Shown: positions 1 through 5,718 of the stretch, piece after piece
Layout: each line of letters starts with the position of its first letter
How positions within the stretch are numbered: position 1 is the first letter of the stretch
Assembly: GCA_035536235.1 (NCBI GenBank)
Contig: DATLOQ010000117.1
Location: 1 to 10,461, forward strand
Direction: 5' to 3'
Length of the DNA: 10,461 bases
From: DATLNF01 sp035536235
GTDB taxonomy: Bacteria > Actinomycetota > Actinomycetes > BP-191
Translations under genes and position numbers: made by a program
The notes under the pieces: generated by a model
What the model saw: the letters and a program-made list of their open reading frames with translations, nothing else
The model's database searches: none
What the model was told of the DNA's origin: nothing

Positions 1-973
1 TTGGCTCCGTCGCGCCGAGCAACCGCATGGACCGCGTCGTACGCCGCATGATCCGGCGCAGGACGTAGCCCCGGCCCTCGTTGCCCGGCGAGACGCCGTC
101 GCCGAGCAGCATGAGCGCGGGGCGCGCGTGGTCGGCGACGACCCGCAGCCGCACGTCCGCGCCAGGATCAGCGCCGTAGCGCGCGCCGCTGAGCTGCGAC
201 GCGCGGTCGAGAATCGTCCGCGAGGTGTCGATCTCGTAGAGGTTGTCGACCCCCTGCAGGACGGTCGCCACCCGCTCGACGCCCATGCCGGTGTCGATGT
301 TCTGCGCGGGCAGCGGGCCCGCGATGTCGAAGTCCTCCTTGCTCCGCACCGCGCTGAGCTGGAACTGCATGAAGACCAGGTTCCAGATCTCGAGGTAGCG
401 GTCCTCGTCAGCGACCGGACCGCCCTCGTCGCCGTACGCCGGGCCACGGTCAAAGTAGATCTCGCTGCAGGGCCCGCCGGGTCCGGGCACCCCCATCTGC
501 CAGAAATTGTCCGACTTGCCGCGACGCTGGATCCGGGACTCCGGCACCAGCAGCTGCCACAGCTCGAACGCTTCGTCGTCGTCGAGGTAGACGGTGGCCC
601 AGAGCCGCTCGGCGTCGATGCCGTAGCCGCCGTCGGCGACGGTGTTCGTCAGCAGAGCCCAGGCCAGCTCGATCGCGCCGGACTTGAAGTAGTCGCCGAA
701 GCTGAAGTTGCCGGCCATCTGGAAGAAAGAGCCGTGTCGGGTGGTCTTGCCGACCTCGTCGATGTCGAGGGTGCGCACGCACTTCTGCACGCTGGCTGCA
801 CGCGACCACGGTGGCGGCTGCTCGCCGAGGAAGTAGGGCTTGTAGGGCACCATGCCCGCGTTGACGAGCAGCAGGGTCGGGTCGTCGGCAATCAAGCTGG
901 CACTGGGCACGACCGTGTGCTCATGCCGAGCGAAATGCTGGAGGAAGCGGCGGTGAATCTCGTCGGAGCGCAT
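1..973 (-). CDS. alaS: Alanyl-tRNA synthetase, N-terminal part (cut by left window edge)
   Basis: Cytoplasmic class II synthetase that attaches alanine to tRNA-Ala. 324 codons are in the window, reading from ATG at 973-971 (MRSDEIHRRFLQHF) to the edge; the rest of the catalytic region, the editing domain and the C-Ala domain lie outside. Visible AlaRS hallmarks are LLLVNAGMVPYKPYF (about residues 34-48), VQKCVRT, the motif 2 region TTRHGSFFQMAGNFSFGDYF, the motif 3 region NIDTGMGVERV, and the helical-domain signature DHARPALMLLGDGVSPGNEG followed by RGYVLRRIMRR near the edge. The gene starts 4 nt after the stop of the DUF6167 gene, so it is the last visible gene of the rarA operon. No strong ribosome binding site is seen (AGGCGG abuts the ATG), which suggests translational coupling. 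Identity is secure from the motifs. Confidence 0.97.
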   Translation of the reverse strand, partial: MRSDEIHRRFLQHFARHEHTVVPSASLIADDPTLLLVNAGMVPYKPYFLGEQPPPWSRAASVQKCVRTLDIDEVGKTTRHGSFFQMAGNFSFGDYFKSGAIELAWALLTNTVADGGYGIDAERLWATVYLDDDEAFELWQLLVPESRIQRRGKSDNFWQMGVPGPGGPCSEIYFDRGPAYGDEGGPVADEDRYLEIWNLVFMQFQLSAVRSKEDFDIAGPLPAQNIDTGMGVERVATVLQGVDNLYEIDTSRTILDRASQLSGARYGADPGADVRLRVVADHARPALMLLGDGVSPGNEGRGYVLRRIMRRTTRSMRLLGATEP

Positions 974-977
974 CCGC

Positions 978-1226
978 CTATTCTGCCGCAGTCCCGCCGA
1001 GACCCAGCGCGGTTATCAGCTCGTCCTCGCGCTCCGCCATGCCGAGACGGATCTCCGTCGTGAAGTCCCGCACCGACTCGGCCAGCCCAGCGACCGCCCC
1101 GCTGAGAGCCCCACCCAGCTGCGCCGGCTTGAGCGAGTCCGCCGTACGGCGTACGCGACGGGCCACCAGGATGCCCGCGCTGGCGCCGAAGCCGATGCCG
1201 AGCGCGGTCCAGAACATCCGCCTCAT
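978..1226 (-). CDS. DUF6167 family small membrane protein
   Basis: An 82-aa protein of unknown function. Residues 5-22 form a Gly/Ala-rich hydrophobic helix (FWTALGIGFGASAGILVA) that is probably a single transmembrane segment. It is followed by a basic stretch (RRVRR) and a soluble tail containing VRDFTTEIRLGMAEREDEL, which matches my memory of the DUF6167 pattern (xVRDFxxxVRxGMAxREaEL) from streptomycete proteins encoded next to alaS. The ATG at 1226-1224 directly abuts the TAG stop of the upstream DUF948 gene with no spacer. A second ATG at 1217-1215 (fourth codon) is an alternative start. Its fixed position between the DUF948 gene and alaS suggests a function at the membrane together with the DUF948 protein, but no activity can be assigned. 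Confidence 0.85.
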   Translation of the reverse strand: MRRMFWTALGIGFGASAGILVARRVRRTADSLKPAQLGGALSGAVAGLAESVRDFTTEIRLGMAEREDELITALGLGGTAAE

Positions 1227-1682
1227 CTAGCGCGCCTTCAGCGTCGACTCGGTCGACTCTGCCGACCTAGCCAGCTTGGCCGTCTTCTTGTCCGCCTTGA
1301 TGGTCGCCTTGACCTCACGCTCGATCTCGCTGCGCTGCTTGCGCCCGGCCGCCTTGCGCACGCCGTAGCTGAAGGCGGCCACCTTGATCAGCGGCCCACC
1401 AAGCGTGGCACCGAACAGGCTGACCAGCGCGGCGACGTTGCTCGAGACCGTCGCCGCGTGGGTGGTGATGGTGTCGATGCGCTCGAGCTGGCCGTTGACC
1501 TGCACGACAGAGGTGGTCACCTCGCCGAGGAGCGGGACGGTGCGGTCGGTGACGCCGACGACGAGCGTCTCCGTGGACTTCAGCACCTGGCCGAGGCGGA
1601 TCAGCACGTAGCCGAGGAAGAAGACGAAGAGCAGCCAGCCGACCGCGAGGGCCAGCAGGAGGAAGTCCTTGGCGCTGAGCAA
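1227..1682 (-). CDS. DUF948 family membrane protein, TTG start
   Basis: A 151-aa single-pass membrane protein of unknown biochemical function. After a short start (MLSAKDF) there is one strongly hydrophobic helix at about residues 7-28 (LLLALAVGWLLFVFFLGYVL). It is followed by a helical stretch rich in T, V and L (LKSTETLVVGVTDRTVPLLG) typical of DUF948, then a basic, Lys/Arg-rich tail (EREVKATIKADKKTAK). The open frame extends upstream to 1910, but that part lies inside rarA in another frame and has low-complexity shadow composition. I chose TTG at 1682-1680 because AGGAG lies 7 nt upstream and the hydrophobic helix follows directly. Only one base separates this start from the rarA stop (TGAATTG), implying coupled translation. 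The stop abuts the DUF6167 start. Confidence 0.85.
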   Translation of the reverse strand: MLSAKDFLLLALAVGWLLFVFFLGYVLIRLGQVLKSTETLVVGVTDRTVPLLGEVTTSVVQVNGQLERIDTITTHAATVSSNVAALVSLFGATLGGPLIKVAAFSYGVRKAAGRKQRSEIEREVKATIKADKKTAKLARSAESTESTLKAR

Positions 1683-1683
1683 T

Positions 1684-3048
1684 TCAGTGCTCCTGCCGTG
1701 AGATGTCGGAAGCTGGCCCGCGGCGCCCGGCCCGGAGCGCGTGGCGCAGCTCGGTGACCCGCACCTGCGCCTCCCGCTCCGCTCCGTGCTCCGACGGCTG
1801 GTAGTAGTCCTTCCCGTCCACGGCGTCAGGTGCGTACTGCTGTGCGACCAGCGCTTGGGGGTAGTCGTGAGGATATCGGTAGCCCTTGCCGTGGTCGATC
1901 TTGGCAGCACCCTGGTAGTGGCTGTCGCGCAGGTGGGCGGGCACCCCGCCGGCCAGGCCTCGTCGTACGTCGTCCGCCGCCGCGCCCAGGGCGGTGATGA
2001 CCGCGTTGGACTTCGGTGCCAGAGCCAGGTGAATCGCGGCCTGGGCCAGATTGAGCTGCGCCTCGGGCAGCCCGATCATCTCCAGCGCCTGGGCCGCCGC
2101 CACTGCGGTGAGCAGCGAGCTCGGGTCGGCCAGGCCGATGTCCTCACTCGCCAGGATCACCATCCGCCGGGCGATGAACCTCGGGTCTTCCCCCGCCTCG
2201 ATCATCCGGGCGAGGTAGTGCAGGGTCGCGTCGACGTCGCCGCCGCGCATGCTCTTGATGAAGGCGCTGACCACGTCGTAGTGCTGGTCGCCGTCGCGGT
2301 CGTAGCGCACAGCTGCCCGGTCGATGCTCGACTCGAGGATGGCCAGCGTGATCTCGTCGCTGCCCAGTCCCCTCGCGGCGCCGGCAGCCGCTTCCAGCGC
2401 CGTGAGGGCGCGTCGCGCATCACCGCCGGCTACGCGCAGCAGGTGCTCCACCGCGTCGTCGGCCAAGGCGACCTCACCGGAGAGGCCGCGCTTTTCGACG
2501 AGCGCTCGGCGTACGACGGCCGACACGTCGTCGTCGCTCAGCGGCTCCAGCCGCAGCAGCAGTGACCGCGACAGCAGCGGGGAGATCACCGAGAAGAACG
2601 GGTTCTCCGTCGTCGCCGCGACGAGGGTGACCCAGCGGTTCTCGACCGCCGGCAGCAGGGCGTCCTGCTGGGTCTTGGAGAAGCGGTGCACCTCGTCGAT
2701 GAAGAGGACGGTCTGCGCGCCGTACATCGCCAGCGACTCCCGCGCGCCCTCGATCACCGCGCGCACGTCCTTGACCCCCGCGGTGACGGCGGAGAGCTCG
2801 ACATAGCGGCGCTGGGTGGCGGCGGAGACGACGTGCGCCAGGGTCGTCTTCCCGGAGCCCGGCGGCCCCCACAGGATCAGCGAGAGCGGGGCATCACCCT
2901 CGACCAGGCGTCGCAGCGGCGTGCCGGGGCCGAGCAGGTGGCGCTGGCCGACGACCTCGTCGAGGGTGCGTGGGCGCATCCGCACCGCGAGCGGCGCGAC
3001 GGCTGCCTCCGCCGTCGTACGCACGTCGTCGAAGAGGGAGTCCGCCAC
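1684..3048 (-). CDS. rarA: Replication-associated recombination protein A (RarA/MgsA AAA+ ATPase)
   Basis: A 454-aa clamp-loader-like AAA+ ATPase of the RarA/MgsA/WRNIP1 family, which acts at stalled replication forks and interacts with SSB in studied bacteria. Motifs in order: RMRPRTLDEVVGQ (about 24-36), Walker A GPPGSGKT (61-68), Walker B VLFIDEVHRF (114-123), sensor-1 and family signature ATTENPFFSVISPLLSRS (145-162) including the likely arginine finger, sensor-2 region GGDARRAL, and the RarA C-terminal tetramerisation region with FIKSMRGGDVDATLHYLARM and ASEDIGLADP. Upstream codons are open to 3177, but homologues as I know them begin with a short Met-x-x-Leu-Phe leader. I therefore chose GTG at 3048-3046 (MADSLFDDV), which also avoids overlap with the divergent GNAT gene. 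It is first in the operon with DUF948, DUF6167 and alaS. rpsD, which streptomycetes carry in this neighbourhood, is absent. Confidence 0.95.
   Translation of the reverse strand: MADSLFDDVRTTAEAAVAPLAVRMRPRTLDEVVGQRHLLGPGTPLRRLVEGDAPLSLILWGPPGSGKTTLAHVVSAATQRRYVELSAVTAGVKDVRAVIEGARESLAMYGAQTVLFIDEVHRFSKTQQDALLPAVENRWVTLVAATTENPFFSVISPLLSRSLLLRLEPLSDDDVSAVVRRALVEKRGLSGEVALADDAVEHLLRVAGGDARRALTALEAAAGAARGLGSDEITLAILESSIDRAAVRYDRDGDQHYDVVSAFIKSMRGGDVDATLHYLARMIEAGEDPRFIARRMVILASEDIGLADPSSLLTAVAAAQALEMIGLPEAQLNLAQAAIHLALAPKSNAVITALGAAADDVRRGLAGGVPAHLRDSHYQGAAKIDHGKGYRYPHDYPQALVAQQYAPDAVDGKDYYQPSEHGAEREAQVRVTELRHALRAGRRGPASDISRQEH
1690..1694 (-). promoter_or_regulatory. Ribosome binding site deciding the TTG start of the DUF948 gene
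   Basis: AGGAG on the minus strand lies inside the last codons of rarA (it encodes part of QEH), with a 7-nt spacer to TTG at 1682. It is the best Shine-Dalgarno match near this junction and supports the short 151-aa product over a longer out-of-frame overlap with rarA. Confidence 0.7.
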
Positions 3049-3055
3049 ATCGGCG

Positions 3056-3061
3056 ACCCTA
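3056..3061 (-). promoter_or_regulatory. Candidate -10 box (TAGGGT) for leaderless rarA transcript
   Basis: TAGGGT on the minus strand fits the actinobacterial -10 consensus TANNNT. Its last base lies 7 nt before the chosen rarA GTG (3048), so transcription would begin at or next to the start codon, as in the many leaderless mRNAs of Actinobacteria. No good -35 is seen; ATCTTC at 3084-3079 with a 17-nt spacer is weak. The same bases contain AGGG, which could instead serve as a Shine-Dalgarno sequence, so the two readings compete. Confidence 0.45.
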
Positions 3062-3091
3062 CCGGCGTCCGCATGGTCGAAGATCCTCGGT

Positions 3092-3877
3092 GTGAGCGCT
3101 TCCCTGTCCACCAGCCAGTTCGCGACGCTGTCCGGGGCGGCGCTTGCCGAGCGCGCCGCGCGAGACCCGCTGGCCACTCAGAACGCGTCGCTGCAGGTGC
3201 CGGCAACGCCGGCGTACGTCCTCGGCGATGCCCTTGCCGTTCACCAGCAGATCGGCACCATCGACGACTGGTGCATCACCGGCTCCCCCGCGGACGCGGA
3301 GAGGCTCTTCCGGGCGCTGGTCGCGGGCGCCGGCATCGACAGCGCGTCGCTGCCGTGGGCCGCGGTGGAGTCCCTCTGCGAGCAGATGACCTTCACCGAG
3401 GTCGAGACCTGGGACTTCCGCTGGACCGACCAGGCGCCGCGAGTGCGCGACGGCGGACCTGAGGTGTCCTGGCTGGTCCCGGATGACGACGCAGAGGTCC
3501 AGGCCCTGCTGGACGAGGCGTTTCCGACGGCGGTGCTGCAGATCGGGCATCCCGTCGTACGTCGGTGGGCCGGCATCCGCGACCCCAACGGCGCGCTGGT
3601 CGCGTGCGCGGCAGATGCCACGACCGCCGCGGGCCTGGGCTTCCTCTCCTCGATCACGGCCGCACCGGCAGTGCGTGGCACGGGTGTCGGTGCCGCCGTC
3701 ACCGCTTGGGCCACCGCCGCCCTCGTGGCCGAGCACGGCCGCGCCGGCCTCTGGGTCAACCACCCCAACCTGGCCGCCCGGCGGGTCTACGACCTCCTCG
3801 GCTTCCACGATGACCACCAGATGGCCTGGGTCGACCTCGGACCGGCGGCACGAGACGGTCCCCATCACCCCTCTTGA
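3092..3877 (+). CDS. GNAT family N-acetyltransferase
   Basis: A 261-aa protein with a C-terminal GNAT (FR47-like) fold, expected to move an acetyl group from acetyl-CoA to an unknown amine. The catalytic half shows a beta strand LGFLSSITAAPAVRG, the acetyl-CoA pyrophosphate-binding motif R-G-T-G-V-G (195-200), then a helix (AAVTAWATAALVAEHG) and the late GNAT signature LWVNHPNLAARRVYDLLGF. The first 125 or so residues (YVLGDALAVHQQIG, DDWCITGSPADAERLF) match no domain I can name and may be a degenerate second GNAT-like half. GTG at 3092 (VSASLSTSQF) is the only good start near the beginning of the conserved-looking sequence; its ribosome binding site is poor. It is transcribed alone, 43 nt from rarA (divergent) and convergent with aspS, so no partner can be read from context. 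Substrate unknown. Confidence 0.85.
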   Translation: MSASLSTSQFATLSGAALAERAARDPLATQNASLQVPATPAYVLGDALAVHQQIGTIDDWCITGSPADAERLFRALVAGAGIDSASLPWAAVESLCEQMTFTEVETWDFRWTDQAPRVRDGGPEVSWLVPDDDAEVQALLDEAFPTAVLQIGHPVVRRWAGIRDPNGALVACAADATTAAGLGFLSSITAAPAVRGTGVGAAVTAWATAALVAEHGRAGLWVNHPNLAARRVYDLLGFHDDHQMAWVDLGPAARDGPHHPS

Positions 3878-3929
3878 CCGGCCAATTGGACCCGGTCAGA
3901 CCGTCCAGGGGGTCCACTTGGCCGGTTAA
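3874..3929. terminator. Long imperfect hairpin between convergent GNAT gene and aspS
   Basis: Bases 3874-3893 and 3910-3929 are inverted repeats pairing at 18 of 20 positions, with a 16-nt loop (3894-3909). The central 16 bp (3878-3893 with 3910-3925) have a single mismatch. The stem begins within the GNAT stop region (TGA 3875-3877). No T-run follows, which is common for terminators in high-GC Actinobacteria. Being near-symmetrical and lying between convergent genes, it could stop transcripts from both sides. The right arm overlaps the tandem repeat at 3918-3957, so alternative foldings compete. Confidence 0.65.
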
Positions 3930-3957
3930 CCGGGCAATTGGCCGGTTAACCGGGCAA
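3918..3957. repeat. Two perfect tandem copies of a 20-bp near-palindrome
   Basis: The unit TTGGCCGGTTAACCGGGCAA occurs at 3918-3937 and again, identical, at 3938-3957. Each unit is itself a palindrome except for one G-G pair (positions 4 and 17), with the perfect core CCGGTTAACCGG. A degenerate third piece (CCGGCCAATTGG, 3879-3890) resembles the reverse complement of the junction between units. The array ends 3 nt before the aspS stop codon (TAA, 3963-3961), so it is the immediate 3' flank of aspS. It may be a REP-like dispersed repeat or part of a bidirectional terminator. Confidence 0.85.
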
Positions 3958-3960
3958 CTG

Positions 3961-5718
3961 TTAGGCAGGGGGTGGGGCGTCGATGCCGGCTTCCTTGCGC
4001 TGGACGCCGGTGATCGGGGTCGGGGCGCCGGTGAGGGGATCGCCGCCGGAGGAGGTCTTCGGGAAGGCCATCACCTCGCGGATGGAGTCATGGCCGGCCA
4101 GCATCGCGGCCAGGCGGTCCATCCCGATCGCGATGCCGCCATGCGGCGGGGGGCCGTACTCGAACGCCTCGAGCAGGAAGCCGAACTTGTCCTTCGCCTC
4201 GCCCTCGGTCAGCCCGATCGTGTCGAAGACCCGCTTCTGCATCTCGCTGCGGTGGATGCGGATCGAGCCGCCGCCGAGCTCGACGCCGTTGAGGACGACG
4301 TCGTACGCCCGGGCGAGCGCTGCCTCGGGGTCGTCGGTGAAGGTGTCCTCCCACTCGACCGCGGGCGCCGTGAAGGGGTGGTGTACGGCGGTCCAGCCGG
4401 TCGTGCCGTCGGGGCCCGCGTCAGTGGGCTCGAACATCGGCGCGTCGGTGATCCAGAGGAACGACCACTCCCCGGGCGTGCGCAGGCCGAGCCGGTTGCC
4501 GATCTCGACGCGTACGGCGCCGAGCAGGTCCAGCGAGCCCCGCCGCTCACCCGCCCCGAAGAAGATCGCGTCGCCGGCGGTGGCGCCACAAGCCGAGACG
4601 AGGCCGTCCAGCTCGGTCTCGGAGAGGTTCTTCACGACCGGCCCGGTCAGCGTGCCGTCGGGCTGGGCGAGCACGTAGGCCAACCCCTTGGCACCGCGGC
4701 CGCGGGCCCACTCCTGCCACCCGTCGAGCTCCTTGCGGGTCAGTGACGCACCGCCCGGATAGACAACCGCGCCGACGTACGGGGCCTGGAAGACCCGGAA
4801 GTCCGTGGCCGCGAAGCGCGATGTCAGATCGACCAGCTCGAGGCCGAAGCGCAGGTCCGGCTTGTCCGAGCCGTAGCGGGTCATCGCCTCGGCGAACGGC
4901 ATCCGCGGGAACGGCGTCGGGATCTCGATGTCAAGGACCTCAGCCCACACCCGCGACAGCAGCGTCTCCGCGAGGGAGTAGATGTCCTCCTCGTCGAGGC
5001 AGGACATCTCGACGTCGAGCTGGGTGAACTCCGGCTGGCGGTCGGCGCGCAGGTCCTCGTCGCGGTAGCACCGGGCGATCTGGTAGTAGCGCTCGAAGCC
5101 GGCCACCATCAGCAGCTGCTTGAACAGCTGCGGCGACTGCGGCAGCGCGTAAAAGGTGCCGGGCTGCAGCCGGCAGGGCACGAGGAAGTCGCGCGCGCCT
5201 TCCGGCGTCGAGCGGGTCAGGGTCGGCGTCTCGATGTCGAGGAAGTCGTGCGCGTCCATCACCTCGCGGATCACCCGGGTCGCCTTCGCCCGGGTGCGCA
5301 TCGCCGCGGCCGCTTCGGCGCGGCGCATGTCGAGATACCGGTAGCGCAGCCGGACGTGCTCATCTACCTCGCCCTGCTGTCCCTCGACCTGGAACGGCAG
5401 CGGCGCAGCAACAGAGAGCACCTCGACACCGCTCGCTGTCACCTCGACATCGCCGGTGGGCAGGTCCGGGTTGGCGTTGCCCTCGGGGCGCAGGCCGACG
5501 GTGCCGCGCACCAGGACGCAGTACTCACCCCGCAGGTCGTGCGCCTGCTCCGCCGGCTCGCCCTCCCGGAAGACGACCTGCACGACGCCGCTGGCGTCGC
5601 GCACGTCGAGGAAGATGACGCCGCCGTGGTCACGCCGCCGGGCCACCCAGCCCGCGAGCGCGACGGTCTCGCCGACGTGCTCGCGGCGCAGCACGCCGGC
5701 CTGGTGGGTGCGGATCAC
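3961..5718 (-). CDS. aspS: Aspartyl-tRNA synthetase, probably non-discriminating (Asp/Asn)
   Basis: A 585-aa bacterial-type class IIb synthetase that charges tRNA-Asp with aspartate. The N-terminal OB-fold anticodon domain (about 1-105) includes GWVARRRDHGGVIFLDVRD. The catalytic core has RYRYLDMRR (125-133), ETPTLTRSTPEGARDF (163-178), motif 2 YRDEDLRADRQPEFTQLD (218-235), the bacterial GAD insertion, and motif 3 GIAIGMDR (528-535). His31 and Gly80 sit where Pseudomonas aeruginosa AspRS has the His31/Gly82 pair that permits tRNA-Asn charging, so it is predicted to make Asp-tRNA-Asn for GatCAB; the alignment is from memory. GTG at 5718 was chosen because GGAGA (5730-5726) lies 7 nt upstream and the family N-terminus (MIRTHQAG) follows. 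It overlaps the hisS stop by 4 nt (GTGA). Last gene of its operon. Confidence 0.97.
   Translation of the reverse strand: MIRTHQAGVLRREHVGETVALAGWVARRRDHGGVIFLDVRDASGVVQVVFREGEPAEQAHDLRGEYCVLVRGTVGLRPEGNANPDLPTGDVEVTASGVEVLSVAAPLPFQVEGQQGEVDEHVRLRYRYLDMRRAEAAAAMRTRAKATRVIREVMDAHDFLDIETPTLTRSTPEGARDFLVPCRLQPGTFYALPQSPQLFKQLLMVAGFERYYQIARCYRDEDLRADRQPEFTQLDVEMSCLDEEDIYSLAETLLSRVWAEVLDIEIPTPFPRMPFAEAMTRYGSDKPDLRFGLELVDLTSRFAATDFRVFQAPYVGAVVYPGGASLTRKELDGWQEWARGRGAKGLAYVLAQPDGTLTGPVVKNLSETELDGLVSACGATAGDAIFFGAGERRGSLDLLGAVRVEIGNRLGLRTPGEWSFLWITDAPMFEPTDAGPDGTTGWTAVHHPFTAPAVEWEDTFTDDPEAALARAYDVVLNGVELGGGSIRIHRSEMQKRVFDTIGLTEGEAKDKFGFLLEAFEYGPPPHGGIAIGMDRLAAMLAGHDSIREVMAFPKTSSGGDPLTGAPTPITGVQRKEAGIDAPPPA

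Noticed and set aside
128..1063. Long plus-strand open frame opposite alaS and the DUF6167 gene
   Set aside because: It is antisense to clear AlaRS motifs, rich in Arg, Val, Asp and Gly as expected of a high-GC shadow frame, and has no recognisable domain.
1683..1910. N-terminal extension of the DUF948 frame to 1910
   Set aside because: It lies in another frame of the rarA C-terminus and is Arg/Ser/Thr-rich without membrane character; the TTG at 1682 has a good ribosome binding site.
1741..2565. Plus-strand 274-codon open frame opposite rarA
   Set aside because: It lies fully antisense to RarA catalytic motifs and has shadow composition; no ribosome binding site or domain is seen.
2816..3091. 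N-terminal extension of the GNAT frame back to 2816
   Set aside because: That stretch is antisense to RarA and of shadow composition; GNAT-like sequence starts only after 3092.
3049..3177. Longer RarA start reaching 3177
   Set aside because: The extra residues do not resemble RarA, would overlap the divergent GNAT gene, and the GTG at 3048 has both a promoter-like and a Shine-Dalgarno-like sequence at the right spacing.
3878..3960. Tandem repeat as a CRISPR array or attachment site
   Set aside because: The units touch without spacers, and no cas gene, integrase or tRNA end is nearby.
3961..4746. Plus-strand open frame starting at 3874 and running across aspS
   Set aside because: It is antisense to AspRS motif 3 and the GAD region, and is explained by GC-rich codon bias.
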